Assembly (NCBI GenBank): GCA_963807155.1
Contig: CAWEAZ010000031.1
Span: 372,001 to 436,000 of the forward strand
DNA from: JACCZX01 sp963807155
GTDB lineage: Bacteria; Pseudomonadota; Gammaproteobacteria; Burkholderiales; Burkholderiaceae_F
Reading direction: 5' to 3'
DNA length: 64,000 nucleotides
The position numbers were made by a program, and so were the translations under genes. The notes beneath the pieces were generated by a model. It made no database searches. It was not told where the DNA came from and saw nothing but the letters and a program-made list of their open reading frames with translations. This document shows, piece by piece, positions 27,970-37,083 of this stretch (within the stretch, counting starts at the first letter, position 1; the number at the start of each line of letters is the position of its first letter).

Positions 27970-29094
27970 CTACAACTTGTTCAGCAACAGCCGGAGCATT
28001 CGACGCAACGGCTCCGCCGCGCCCCACAACAACTGATCACCGACAGTAAATGCAGACAGGTATTCGGGCCCCATCGCGAGCTTGCGCAGGCGTCCGATCG
28101 GAATGCTCATCGTGCCGTTGACTTTCGCGGGCGACAGTTCGCGGATGCTGTCTTCGCGATTGTTAGGAACTACGGTGACCCACTCATTGGCGTCGGCCAG
28201 GATCCTTTCGATCTCGCTCAGCGGCAGATCGGCGCGCAACTTGATCGTTAACGCCTGGCTATGGCACCGCATCGCGCCTATGCGTACGCACAACCCTTCG
28301 ACGACCAGCGACCCCGGCTCGCCCATCGCGGGTCGGCCCAGAATCTTGTTGGCTTCAGCGCCAGCTTTCCGCTCCTCGCCGCTGATGCCGTCGCCTTGAT
28401 CAGTGTGAATCCAGGGGATCAGGCTGCCCGCCAGTGGCGCACCGACGCTTCGTATCGGGAATTGATCCGACATCATCGTCATTGATACGGCGTGATCGAT
28501 TTCCAGAATCGCCGACGCCGGGTCTGACAGCAAATCCCGCGCGGCAGCATGCAGCTGTCCCATTTGTTCGATCAGCTCGCGCATCTGCGGCGCGCCGGCG
28601 CCCGACGCAGCCTGATAGGTCATCGCCGTGACCCACTCGATCAGATCCGCTTTGAGCAGCCCATCGAGCGCGAGCAGCATCAACCCCACCGTGCAATTGC
28701 TACCGATGTAGTCCTTGACGCCGCGAGCGAGTGCGTCTTTGATCACTGGAAGGTTTACCGGATCCAGCACGATGACGGCGTTGTCGCTCATACGCAGCGC
28801 CGAGGCTGCATCGATCCAATAGCCATTCCATCCCGCCGACCGCAGCTTGGGAAATACTTCGTTCGTGTAGTCGCCGCCCTGCGCCGTGACTATCGTGTCG
28901 CACGCTGCCAACGCTTTCAGGTCACTTGCATCTTTCAGCGTGCGATCGCCACGCGGAACCGGTGGCGCGTCACCTCCAGCGTTTGACGTGCTAAAGAACA
29001 CCGAGTCGAACAGGTCAAAATCTTTTTCCGCGCTCATGCGCTGCATCAGCACAGAGCCCACCATGCCTCGCCAACCGACAATTCCCACCTTCAT
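27970..29094 (-). CDS. asd: Aspartate-semialdehyde dehydrogenase
   Basis: Makes aspartate semialdehyde for lysine, threonine and methionine. The 374-residue protein starts MKVGIVGWRGMVGSVLMQRM (NADP-binding) and has the catalytic Cys in GSNCTVGLMLLAL, the TYQAASGAGAPQMREL segment and the His of CHSQALTIKLR. Length and sequence are of the gram-negative (E. coli-type) subgroup. The ATG overlaps the leuB stop by four bases. Confidence 0.96.
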   Translation of the reverse strand: MKVGIVGWRGMVGSVLMQRMSAEKDFDLFDSVFFSTSNAGGDAPPVPRGDRTLKDASDLKALAACDTIVTAQGGDYTNEVFPKLRSAGWNGYWIDAASALRMSDNAVIVLDPVNLPVIKDALARGVKDYIGSNCTVGLMLLALDGLLKADLIEWVTAMTYQAASGAGAPQMRELIEQMGQLHAAARDLLSDPASAILEIDHAVSMTMMSDQFPIRSVGAPLAGSLIPWIHTDQGDGISGEERKAGAEANKILGRPAMGEPGSLVVEGLCVRIGAMRCHSQALTIKLRADLPLSEIERILADANEWVTVVPNNREDSIRELSPAKVNGTMSIPIGRLRKLAMGPEYLSAFTVGDQLLWGAAEPLRRMLRLLLNKL

Positions 29095-30167
29095 GCTTGC
29101 CTCAATGCATTGATTACCGCATCACCCATCTCGCGCGTGCCAACCTTGCGCGTGCCTTCGCTCCAGATGTCGAGTGTTCGCACCCCACTGGCCAACGCAC
29201 GCTTGACTGCAGTCTCGACCCGCTCCGCGTGGGCGGCGAGGTCGAGCGAGTGCCGCAGCATCATGGCTGCCGACAGGATTGTTGCCAACGGATTGGCGAT
29301 CCCCTTGTCTGCAATGTCAGGTGCGCTGCCGTGCGACGGCTCATATAAGCCCTGGCCACGGTCGTTCAGCGATGCCGACGGCAGCATGCCAATCGAGCCC
29401 GTCAGCATCGCCGCTTCGTCGGAAAGAATGTCACCGAACAGGTTGCCGGTGACGATCACGTCAAAGCTCTTCGGCGCTTTGACCAACTGCATCGCGGCAT
29501 TATCGACATACATGTGATCGAGCGCGACATCCGCGTAACCGGCGTGCACTTCGGTGACGACTTCCCTCCACAGTTGCGACGTCGCCAGCACGTTGGCTTT
29601 GTCGACGCTGGTCACTTTGCGCTTGCGCTTCCGTGCGGCGTCGAACGCGGTGCGTGCGATCCTTTCGATTTCAGGCCTGCTGTAGCGCATGGTGTCAAAA
29701 CCTTCTGGCGCCCCGGCAAATGGACCGTCCGGCGCTGAACGCAAACCCCTCGGCTGCCCGAAATAAATATCGCCGGTCAGCTCGCGCACGATCAGCAGGT
29801 CCAAACCGGACACCAACTCGGGCTTCAAGCTCGAAGCTGCAGTCAACTGGGGGTAGCAGATCGCCGGACGAAAATTGGCGAACAGCCGTAACTCCTTGCG
29901 CAGGCCAAGGATGGCTTGTTCAGGGCGCAACTGACGATCGAGTGTGTCGTACCTCGGGTCGCCAACAGCACCAAACAGAACGGCCTGAGCCGATTGCGCC
30001 AGCTTCAATGTCGAATCCGGCAGCGGATGGCCGTGCGCTTCATAGGCAGCGCCACCAACGTCGGCGAACTCAAACTCGAAGCGCTCTTCGAGTGCTTCGA
30101 GTACTCGCACGGCTTCGGCAACAACTTCCCTGCCGACGCCATCGCCGGGCAACACTGCGATGTTCAT
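29091..30167 (-). CDS. leuB: 3-isopropylmalate dehydrogenase
   Basis: NAD-dependent oxidative decarboxylation in leucine synthesis. The 358-residue protein starts MNIAVLPGDGVGREVVAEAV and has RELTGDIYFGQPRG, the DKANVLATSQLWR segment, VTGNLFGDILSDEAAMLTGS (metal/active site) and EPSHGSAPDIA. It begins nine bases after leuD. Confidence 0.97.
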   Translation of the reverse strand: MNIAVLPGDGVGREVVAEAVRVLEALEERFEFEFADVGGAAYEAHGHPLPDSTLKLAQSAQAVLFGAVGDPRYDTLDRQLRPEQAILGLRKELRLFANFRPAICYPQLTAASSLKPELVSGLDLLIVRELTGDIYFGQPRGLRSAPDGPFAGAPEGFDTMRYSRPEIERIARTAFDAARKRKRKVTSVDKANVLATSQLWREVVTEVHAGYADVALDHMYVDNAAMQLVKAPKSFDVIVTGNLFGDILSDEAAMLTGSIGMLPSASLNDRGQGLYEPSHGSAPDIADKGIANPLATILSAAMMLRHSLDLAAHAERVETAVKRALASGVRTLDIWSEGTRKVGTREMGDAVINALRQA

Positions 30168-30176
30168 CGGAGGGCG

Positions 30177-30821
30177 CTAGCTCGTTTTCACGAGCCAGGG
30201 CTGCTCGGTCAAGCGTTTCTTCTCGAACGCGGCAATCTTGTCTCTGTGCCGTAAGGTCAGTTCGATATCGTCGAAGCCGTTCAGCAGGCAATGCTTTCGA
30301 AACGGCGTAACTTCAAATGGATGCTCGGTGCCGTCGGGTTCGACGACGCGCTGCCGCGGCAGATCGACCGTCAAGCGGTAGCCGATGTTCGCTGCGACAT
30401 CGTCAAACAGGTGATCAACAACGGCCTGAGGCAGTACCGCCGGCACCAGCCCATTTTTCGTGCAGTTGTTAAAAAAAATGTCAGCAAAACTCGGGGCGAT
30501 CACAGCGCGAAATCCGAATTGCAGTAATGCCCACGGCGCATGCTCGCGCGACGAGCCGCAGCCGAAGTTCTTTGCGGCCAGCAGAATCGATGCGCCCTGG
30601 TAGCGCGGCTGGTTCAATACGAATTCCGGATTCAGCGGGCGCTTGCTGTTGTCCATCCCGGGCTCGCCACGATCCAGATAACGCCATTGATCGAACAGGT
30701 TCGGGCCGAAGCCGGTCCGCCTGATCGACTTCAGGAATTGCTTTGGGATGATCGCGTCGGTATCGACATTGGCGCGCGGAAGCGGCGCGACTAACCCGGT
30801 GTGGATATCAAACTTCTCCAT
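30177..30821 (-). CDS. leuD: 3-isopropylmalate dehydratase small subunit
   Basis: Small subunit of isopropylmalate isomerase, pairing with LeuC. MEKFDIHTGLVAPLPRANVD at 30821 is the family start, with DTDAIIPKQFLK, GCGSSREHAPWAL and FADIFFNNCTKNG; 214 residues is normal. A longer open frame to 30950 adds a lipoprotein signal and is explained by a one-base shift in the entericidin gene, which removes its stop. Confidence 0.96.
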   Translation of the reverse strand: MEKFDIHTGLVAPLPRANVDTDAIIPKQFLKSIRRTGFGPNLFDQWRYLDRGEPGMDNSKRPLNPEFVLNQPRYQGASILLAAKNFGCGSSREHAPWALLQFGFRAVIAPSFADIFFNNCTKNGLVPAVLPQAVVDHLFDDVAANIGYRLTVDLPRQRVVEPDGTEHPFEVTPFRKHCLLNGFDDIELTLRHRDKIAAFEKKRLTEQPWLVKTS

Positions 30822-30826
30822 CGAAG

Positions 30827-30950
30827 TTATCTCTTCGCCTTTTCCTCGATTTTTGCAGCCAAGCTTCTCGACGTCTCTACCGAAACCTTCCATCGTTTGG
30901 CAGGCGACCAGCGTGAATACGGCGGCCAGCATCAGCAGCAGTGTCTTCAT
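30827..30950 (-). pseudogene. ecnA: Entericidin-like small lipoprotein, one-base frameshift
   Basis: MKTLLLMLAAVFTLVACQTM is a lipoprotein signal with lipobox LVAC, then EGFGRDVEKLG. After LG, the frame shifted by one base reads AKIEEKAKR and a TAA at 30827, the typical entericidin ending (GFGxDVxxxGxKIE). One extra base near 30857 therefore fuses it artificially to leuD. Entericidins are about 40-residue outer-membrane lipoproteins; a gene of this type between leuC and leuD is common in Burkholderiales. Confidence 0.75.
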
Positions 30951-30960
30951 TCGAGTCTCA

Positions 30961-32403
30961 TCAGTTAAGTTTCCGAACGTCTGCGAAGTGTCCCTCGATC
31001 GCGGCGGCAGCCGCCATCGCCGGTGAAACCAGATGTGTCCTGCCGCCGGTTCCCTGGCGGCCCTCGAAATTGCGATTGCTGGTCGATGCGCAGCGCTCGC
31101 CCGGTTCGAGCCGGTCCGCGTTCATTGCCAGGCACATCGAACAACCGGGCTCGCGCCACTCAAAACCCGCGCCGCGGAAAATCTTGTCGAGTCCTTCGCG
31201 TTCGGCCTGCGCCTTGACCAGTCCGGATCCGGGCACGACCATCGCCAGCTTCACATTTCCCGCAACGTGCTTGCCGAGCCGCTTGACGACCCACGCAGCT
31301 TCACGCAAATCCTCGATGCGCGAGTTGGTACATGAGCCGATGAACACCTTGTCGAGAAATATCCCGGTGACCGGCGTCTTCGGCGTTAATCCCATGTAGT
31401 CGAGAGCACGCTCGATCCCTTCGCGCTTGACCGGATCGCGCTCGGCTTCGGGGTCGGGTACCGAGCCGTCAATCGTCGTCACCATTTCGGGCGACGTACC
31501 CCATGTGACTTGTGGCTTGATTTCTTCGGCACGCAATTCGAGCACGCGATCGAATTTCGCGTCCGGATCTGAGCGCAACGTGCGCCAGACTCTCGCTGCT
31601 TGCTCGAACTGTTCACCCGACGGAGCAAACGGACGGCCGCGCACGTATTCGATCGTTTTCTCGTCGACCGCGACCATCCCGGCACGCGCACCGGCCTCGA
31701 TCGTCATGTTGCACACGGTCATACGGCCTTCCATCGACAGCGCTTCGATCGCATCGCCCGCAAATTCAATCGCAAGTCCCGTGCCCCCCGCGGTGCCTAT
31801 GCGTCCGATGACCGACAGCACGATGTCCTTGGCCGTGCATCCAGTAGGCAGGCGTCCGTCAACCTTGATCAGCATGTTGCCGGCTTTCTTGGTCAACAGC
31901 GTTTGCGTCGCCAGCACGTGCTCGACTTCGCTGGTGCCGATGCCGAATGCAAGCGCGCCAAAGGCACCGTGCGTGCTGGTATGCGAATCGCCGCACACCA
32001 CCGTCATGCCGGGCAACGTGGCACCCTGCTCCGGCCCCATTACATGCACGATTCCCTGACGCTTGTCGAGAAACGGAAAGTAGGCTGCGGCCCCGAAGCT
32101 GCGAATGTTCGAATCAAGCGTAACGATCTGTTCCTTCGAAATCGGATCGTCGATACCGGCATAACCCTGCTCCCAGCCCGTGGTCGGCGTGTTGTGATCG
32201 GCGGTGGCAACGATCGAGCTGACACGCCATGGCGCCCGGCCCGCCAGCCGTAAGCCTTCGTACGCTTGCGGGCTCGTCACTTCGTGCACCAGGTGGCGAT
32301 CGATATAGAGCACCGTGGTGCCGTCGTCTTCGACGTGCACGACATGGTCGTCCCAAAGCTTGTCGTAAAGCGTCCGAGAGTGCAGAGTGCGAGCGGCATT
32401 CAT
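30961..32403 (-). CDS. leuC: 3-isopropylmalate dehydratase large subunit
   Basis: Aconitase-family subunit that binds a [4Fe-4S] cluster. The 480-residue protein starts MNAARTLHSRTLYDKLWDDH at 32403 and has CGDSHTSTHGAFGALAFGIG, the cluster cysteines in IGSCTNSRIEDL and GCSMCLAMN, and SNRNFEGRQGTGGRTHLVSP. An in-frame ATG 21 codons upstream lacks family similarity. It is the first gene of the leu cluster and divergent from the dioxygenase gene. Confidence 0.97.
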   Translation of the reverse strand: MNAARTLHSRTLYDKLWDDHVVHVEDDGTTVLYIDRHLVHEVTSPQAYEGLRLAGRAPWRVSSIVATADHNTPTTGWEQGYAGIDDPISKEQIVTLDSNIRSFGAAAYFPFLDKRQGIVHVMGPEQGATLPGMTVVCGDSHTSTHGAFGALAFGIGTSEVEHVLATQTLLTKKAGNMLIKVDGRLPTGCTAKDIVLSVIGRIGTAGGTGLAIEFAGDAIEALSMEGRMTVCNMTIEAGARAGMVAVDEKTIEYVRGRPFAPSGEQFEQAARVWRTLRSDPDAKFDRVLELRAEEIKPQVTWGTSPEMVTTIDGSVPDPEAERDPVKREGIERALDYMGLTPKTPVTGIFLDKVFIGSCTNSRIEDLREAAWVVKRLGKHVAGNVKLAMVVPGSGLVKAQAEREGLDKIFRGAGFEWREPGCSMCLAMNADRLEPGERCASTSNRNFEGRQGTGGRTHLVSPAMAAAAAIEGHFADVRKLN

Positions 32404-32478
32404 ACTCGAACGATTATGCCATCCGAGAGCGGAACATCGGCGTGGTCCATGGGTCTGAACACGCACTCAGGAGGTGAC

Positions 32479-33165
32479 ATGAAGCCGAGGCCAAATAACG
32501 CAAAGACGCTGCAGCGTCGACACTTTCTCTCTGGCGCGGCCGGCACATTGCTTGCGCCCTTAGCCGTAGCGCAAACGGCGTCCGGGGCGATGCGCGTCAG
32601 CCCATCGCAAACCTTGGGCCCTTTTTATCCGCGCAACGCAGCTGAACGCCCCACTGAGACAGATGCGGATCTGTTGCGAGTTGAAGGTGATCGCGTGCTG
32701 ACCAAGGGCGTGCCGATCTATCTGACCGGCCGCGTGTTCGATCGCCGCGGTCAACTGCTGACTAACGCGGCAGTGGAGATCTGGCAGTGCGACGCAAACG
32801 CGGTGTATCACCATCCGGCCGGCGGCGCCGAAACCGAACGCGATCCGAACTTTCAGGGTTACGGTGTGGCACGAACCGATGCCACCGGTGCGTTCCACTT
32901 TCGCACGATCAAGCCGATCGCGTATCCGGGCCGCACGCCTCACATTCATGTCCGGGTACAACCGGCCACGGGGTCACCCTTCGCGACTCAACTGTATTTG
33001 CGCGATGACCCCAACAATCGCCGCGACTTTCTGTTCTCTCGGATGAGCCCCGATGAGCAAGCCGCGCTGACACTAAAGTTTGAGCCGACGCCTGCTACGG
33101 GCATCGCCCATGAACTCGCGCGCGCGACGCAATGGATCGCGCGCGCGGAACTTGTGGTCGCCTAA
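32479..33165 (+). CDS. Intradiol ring-cleavage dioxygenase-like protein, Tat-type signal
   Basis: A 228-residue protein resembling protocatechuate 3,4-dioxygenase beta chains: TLGPFYPRN, LTGRVFDRRGQLLTNAAVEI, WQCDANAVYHHP, GYGVARTDATGAFHFRTIKP and TPHIHVRV. The Tyr and His residues of the ferric site are visible (YHH, HIH). The N-terminus RRHFLSGAAGTLLAPLAVA looks like a twin-arginine signal, so it may be exported; the substrate is unknown. A perfect AGGAGG lies seven bases before the ATG. It converges with the M48 peptidase, overlapping four bases. Confidence 0.8.
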   Translation: MKPRPNNAKTLQRRHFLSGAAGTLLAPLAVAQTASGAMRVSPSQTLGPFYPRNAAERPTETDADLLRVEGDRVLTKGVPIYLTGRVFDRRGQLLTNAAVEIWQCDANAVYHHPAGGAETERDPNFQGYGVARTDATGAFHFRTIKPIAYPGRTPHIHVRVQPATGSPFATQLYLRDDPNNRRDFLFSRMSPDEQAALTLKFEPTPATGIAHELARATQWIARAELVVA

Positions 33166-33989
33166 CGCTTGGCCGCCTGATACAGCGGCATGACCTTGTC
33201 GACGTAGCCCTGCAGTTCCCGCAGCCGGGTCTCGCCGCTCGGGTGCGTCGACAGAAACTCGGGGCCGCCACCACCGCCGGCGACCTGGCCCATCTTGCGC
33301 CAGAGGCTCAATGACGCGCGTGGGTCATAACCGGCGCGCGCCATCAACTCGACGCCGATGATGTCGGCTTCGGATTCATTCTGCCGGCTGTTCGGCAGCA
33401 CTGTGACGGCTCCGAGCACTGAGCTGGCAAGGTCGGGATCCACGCGCACGCCGGTAAATATCTCGAGTGCAATCGCTCCAACGGTGGACGCAGCGCTGGT
33501 CGCCATCTGGTTACCGATCCGCTCACGAGCGTGCTCGCGCAACGCGTGCGCGATCTCATGCCCCATCACGGCGGCGAGCTCGTCGTCAGTGGCGTTCAGT
33601 CGCTCGATCAGGCCCGAATAGACCGCCATCTTGCCACCCGGCATGCACCACGCGTTGATGTCCTTCGATGTCAGAACATTGCTCTCCCACTTCCATTGCA
33701 GCGCGTCCTTGCGGAACACGCCGACCTGCGGAATCAGCCGCTGCGTGATCGTGCGCACGCGCGCAACCTGCTGCTGGTCGCGGTTCAGGAGCCCTTTCTT
33801 TTGCGCTTCTGCCAGCAGTTGCGCGTACTCCTTGGACGCCTGCTGTTCGATCTCCTGCGAGCTCACCAGCGTCGTCACGCGCTGCTCGCGTGTCACTCCA
33901 ACCGCGCCCGCCTCAGTGGTTTGCACCGTTTCGCAGGCGGCGAGTAACGTCAGAGCGGCAAAAGGTACGGCACGTAGTAGAAAGTTCAT
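33162..33989 (-). CDS. M48-family zinc metallopeptidase lipoprotein
   Basis: Lipoprotein signal MNFLLRAVPFAALTLLAAC (lipobox LAAC), then an M48 domain with the zinc motif HEIAH in VMGHEIAHALREHARERIG, and the third ligand in NESEADIIGVELMARAGYDP. The 275-residue layout resembles the LoiP/YggG and BepA-like peptidases of outer-membrane quality control. The ATG at 33989 is preferred because it starts directly at the signal peptide; another six codons earlier is possible. Confidence 0.88.
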   Translation of the reverse strand: MNFLLRAVPFAALTLLAACETVQTTEAGAVGVTREQRVTTLVSSQEIEQQASKEYAQLLAEAQKKGLLNRDQQQVARVRTITQRLIPQVGVFRKDALQWKWESNVLTSKDINAWCMPGGKMAVYSGLIERLNATDDELAAVMGHEIAHALREHARERIGNQMATSAASTVGAIALEIFTGVRVDPDLASSVLGAVTVLPNSRQNESEADIIGVELMARAGYDPRASLSLWRKMGQVAGGGGGPEFLSTHPSGETRLRELQGYVDKVMPLYQAAKR

Positions 33990-34042
33990 AGCGCAAACTC
34001 CTGGCAATCTAACGGTTGACGCCCCGACTGCCGCGTCAGCAT

Positions 34043-35143
34043 TTACTCCGTCGCGCGTGCGGCAATCGCTGCTATCTCGTGCGAGACATCACCGTTTTGC
34101 GCGCGATGCAGCAGCGCATGGTCCATTAGGACCAAGGCCAGCATCGCCTCCGCAATCGGCGTCGCGCGAATTCCTACGCAGGGATCGTGCCTACCGTGCG
34201 TTTCGACGACGGTCGGCGCTCCCCCGCGCGTGATCGACCGCCGTGGAACCCGGATACTCGATGTCGGCTTCAGTGCGATCGACACCTCAATGTCCTGCCC
34301 GGTGGAGATCCCGCCGAGTACGCCCCCTGCGTTATTGCCGGCAAAGCCTTCCGGCAGCATTTCATCGCCGTGCTCCGACCCTTTTTGCACGACGGCGGCG
34401 AACCCAGCGCCGATCTCCACCCCTTTGACTGCGTTGATTCCCATCATCGCGTGCGCAATGTCCGCGTCCAGCTTGGCAGCCAACGGCGCCCCGAGCCCGA
34501 CGGGCACGTGGGTGGCGACCACTCGCAAGCGTGCGCCGACCGAGTCGCCGCTCTTGCGCAACGCATCCATATAGTCTTCAAGCTGAGCGACCAGACGCGA
34601 GTCAGCAGCGAAGAAAGCGTTGGTCTCGACCTCGGCCCAGCTCACAAACGGAATCCGAATCTCGCCCAGTTGCTGCATGCAGCCGCGTATTTCGGTGCCG
34701 AACTTCGAGTGCAGCCACTTTTTTGCGACGGCGCCAGCGGCGACCATCGGTGCCGTTAAGCGCGCCGACGACCGGCCGCCGCCGCGCGGATCGCGCAAAC
34801 CGTACTTGCGCCAGTACGTGTAATCGGCGTGCCCCGGGCGAAAAGTGTCGATCAAATCTTCGTAATCACGCTCCTTCGAATCTTCGTTGCGAATCAACAG
34901 TGCGATTGGGGTGCCGGTGGTTTGCCCCTCATACACACCCGACAAGATCTCAACCTCGTCGGATTCGCGCCGTTGCGTAACGTGGCGTGACGTTCCCGGC
35001 TTGCGCCGATCCAGATCGCGTCGCAAATCAGATTCGGCCAGCGGCATTCCCGGCGGGCAGCCGTCAATCACGCAGCCGATCGCAGGGCCGTGAGATTCGC
35101 CGAAATTGGTAACGCAAAACAGATGACCGAACGTGGAAGACAT
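34043..35143 (-). CDS. aroC: Chorismate synthase
   Basis: Last step of the shikimate pathway, using reduced FMN. The 366-residue protein starts MSSTFGHLFCVTNFGESHGPAIGCV and has RPGHADYTYWRKYGLRD, GGGRSSARLTA (FMN site) and NNAGGVLGGISTGQDI. Length matches the family. An MFS-acyltransferase gene lies 35 bases upstream on the same strand. Confidence 0.97.
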   Translation of the reverse strand: MSSTFGHLFCVTNFGESHGPAIGCVIDGCPPGMPLAESDLRRDLDRRKPGTSRHVTQRRESDEVEILSGVYEGQTTGTPIALLIRNEDSKERDYEDLIDTFRPGHADYTYWRKYGLRDPRGGGRSSARLTAPMVAAGAVAKKWLHSKFGTEIRGCMQQLGEIRIPFVSWAEVETNAFFAADSRLVAQLEDYMDALRKSGDSVGARLRVVATHVPVGLGAPLAAKLDADIAHAMMGINAVKGVEIGAGFAAVVQKGSEHGDEMLPEGFAGNNAGGVLGGISTGQDIEVSIALKPTSSIRVPRRSITRGGAPTVVETHGRHDPCVGIRATPIAEAMLALVLMDHALLHRAQNGDVSHEIAAIAARATE

Positions 35144-35178
35144 CGCGTCAGATTGTGCACGGTTTCACATTCGTACTT

Positions 35179-37083
35179 CTATTTCTGCGCTCCGCGTAAC
35201 TCCTGCACGCGCTGCATCAGTAACTCCGGAGTCGCGATCGCCGGTGGAATGGGTTCACCGACGACGAGCTCGAGCTTGGAGCGAAATCCGCGCCGCAGTC
35301 GCGCATCCACCGGCAATGAGAACGCTTCGCCGCCGTAGCGAGAGAAAAACGATCCCCAAAGTCCTCGCAGCGCCATCGGAATCACCGGCACCGGATTGCG
35401 CTCAACGATGCGGCTCACGCCCTGCTTGAACGGATACAGCTCACCCGTGTCGGTGATCCGGCCTTCAGGAAAGATGCAAACCATTTCGCCTTCTTCGAGG
35501 GCTTGCTGGATGCTTTGATGAGCGCGCTGCAACGTGTCTGGATCCTTTTTCGCCGACGCGATCGGGATTGCCTTCAGCTGATTGAAGAAAGTGCGGAGTA
35601 TCGGAATTCTGAAGATGTGGTAATCCATAACGAAGCGGATCGGCCGCGGGCTTTCCCCCATGATGACAACTGCATCGACAAAGCTGACGTGATTGCAAAC
35701 GAGCACGACCGGACCCGCCTCTGGCAAGCGCTCGGTCCCGACCGCGCGGACTCGATACAGTGCGTGAGCGACCAGCCACGCGATGAAGCGCAGCAAGAAT
35801 TCGGGCACTAGTAAATAGACGTAGGTCGCTACTGCGGCATTCATCAGCGCCGCGACCAGAAATAGTTCCGGAATCGTCAGTCCGCTGCCGAGCAGCGCCG
35901 CTGACGCAAGCGAAGCCACAATGATGAACAACGCATTCAGAATGTTATTGGCACCGACGATGCGCGCGACGTGGGTTCTGTCCGCACGGCTTTGTATCAG
36001 CGCATACAGCGGCACCGAGTAGAACCCAGCGAAGGCCGATAACAGCGCCAGATCGACGACAATTCTCCATGCACCATCACGCGCCAGGAACTCGGTCACC
36101 GAGTGCAGCGCTCCAGTGGGCATCATTGAGCGCGACGCGAAATACAGATCGAGCGCGAACACTGTCATGCCGATGGAGCCCAGCGGTACAAGCCCGATTT
36201 CAACTTTGTGGCCCGACAAGTGATCGGTCAACAGCGAACCGACGCCGATGCCGATCGAAAACACAGCGAGTAGGAACGTAACAACCGCTTCGTTGCCGCC
36301 CAGCACTTCGCGCCCGAACGGCGCAAGGCTGGTTAGGAAGACCGATCCAAAAAACCATAACCAAGAGATTCCGAGGATCGAGTTGAACACCGTGTGGTCG
36401 CGTCGCGCGAGTTTTAAATTGGCCCATGTCTCCGAAAAAGGATTCCAGTTGATTCGCAGCAACGCATCTGCCGGGGGCGAAAGTGGAATGAACTGCGCGG
36501 CCGCTCGTCCGACGATTGCGAGCAATACGACGGTTATCGCGACGACCGCAGCACCGGTAGCCGCATACGCCTCGATCAGCAGGCCGGCTAGCATCGTCCC
36601 GAGAAGAATCGCAACGAACGTGGCCATTTCGACCAAGCCGTTGCCGCGCGTGAGCTCGCTCGCATCCAAATGTTGCGGTAGATACGAATATTTAACCGGG
36701 CCAAACACCGTCGCCTGCAAGCCGATCAGAAATATCGCAACGTAGATCAGCGGTGACCATTGAAAGACCAAGCCGATCGCGGCCAGCGTCATCACGGCAA
36801 TCTCGGCATCCTTCAACAGTCGGATCAGTCGGGATTTCTCCATCTTGTCCGCCATTTGCCCGCTGGTGGCCGAGAACAAAACAAATGGCGCGATGAACAG
36901 CGCCCCGATCAAAAACCCCGCGTAATGCGGGTCGACCCCGCCCCAGGTGGCCGCCGAGTAGGTCGCCAGCAACGTGAATGCAAACTTGATTACGTTGTCG
37001 TTCGCAGCGCCCAGAAACTGCACCCAGAACAGCGGTGCAAAACGCCGCTCGTGAAGCAGTGACAACGCAGAACGTAAACTCAA
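35179..37083 (-). CDS. MFS transporter fused to a 1-acylglycerol-phosphate acyltransferase domain
   Basis: A 634-residue fusion. Residues 1-410 are an MFS module with twelve helices, starting HERRFAPLFWVQFLGAANDN, similar to lysophospholipid transporter LplT. Residues about 430-630 are a PlsC-type acyltransferase with NHVSFVD (HX4D motif), FPEGRITDTGEL and VPVIPMALRG. Together they probably flip and reacylate lysophospholipids, as LplT-Aas do in E. coli, but without the acyl-ACP synthetase part. The start is taken as TTG 37083 (TTGA overlap with the upstream stop), which directly precedes the conserved SLRSALSLLHERRF; a longer reading lies inside the upstream gene. Confidence 0.85.
   Translation of the reverse strand: MSLRSALSLLHERRFAPLFWVQFLGAANDNVIKFAFTLLATYSAATWGGVDPHYAGFLIGALFIAPFVLFSATSGQMADKMEKSRLIRLLKDAEIAVMTLAAIGLVFQWSPLIYVAIFLIGLQATVFGPVKYSYLPQHLDASELTRGNGLVEMATFVAILLGTMLAGLLIEAYAATGAAVVAITVVLLAIVGRAAAQFIPLSPPADALLRINWNPFSETWANLKLARRDHTVFNSILGISWLWFFGSVFLTSLAPFGREVLGGNEAVVTFLLAVFSIGIGVGSLLTDHLSGHKVEIGLVPLGSIGMTVFALDLYFASRSMMPTGALHSVTEFLARDGAWRIVVDLALLSAFAGFYSVPLYALIQSRADRTHVARIVGANNILNALFIIVASLASAALLGSGLTIPELFLVAALMNAAVATYVYLLVPEFLLRFIAWLVAHALYRVRAVGTERLPEAGPVVLVCNHVSFVDAVVIMGESPRPIRFVMDYHIFRIPILRTFFNQLKAIPIASAKKDPDTLQRAHQSIQQALEEGEMVCIFPEGRITDTGELYPFKQGVSRIVERNPVPVIPMALRGLWGSFFSRYGGEAFSLPVDARLRRGFRSKLELVVGEPIPPAIATPELLMQRVQELRGAQK

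Noticed and set aside
30177..30950. A 257-residue LeuD with a lipoprotein signal peptide
   Set aside because: The first 43 codons are the entericidin gene, whose stop is lost through one extra base; LeuD starts at 30821.
32266..32478. N-terminal extension of the dioxygenase protein by 71 residues
   Set aside because: It lies antisense to the leuC start, has no family similarity, and the ATG at 32479 has a perfect AGGAGG.
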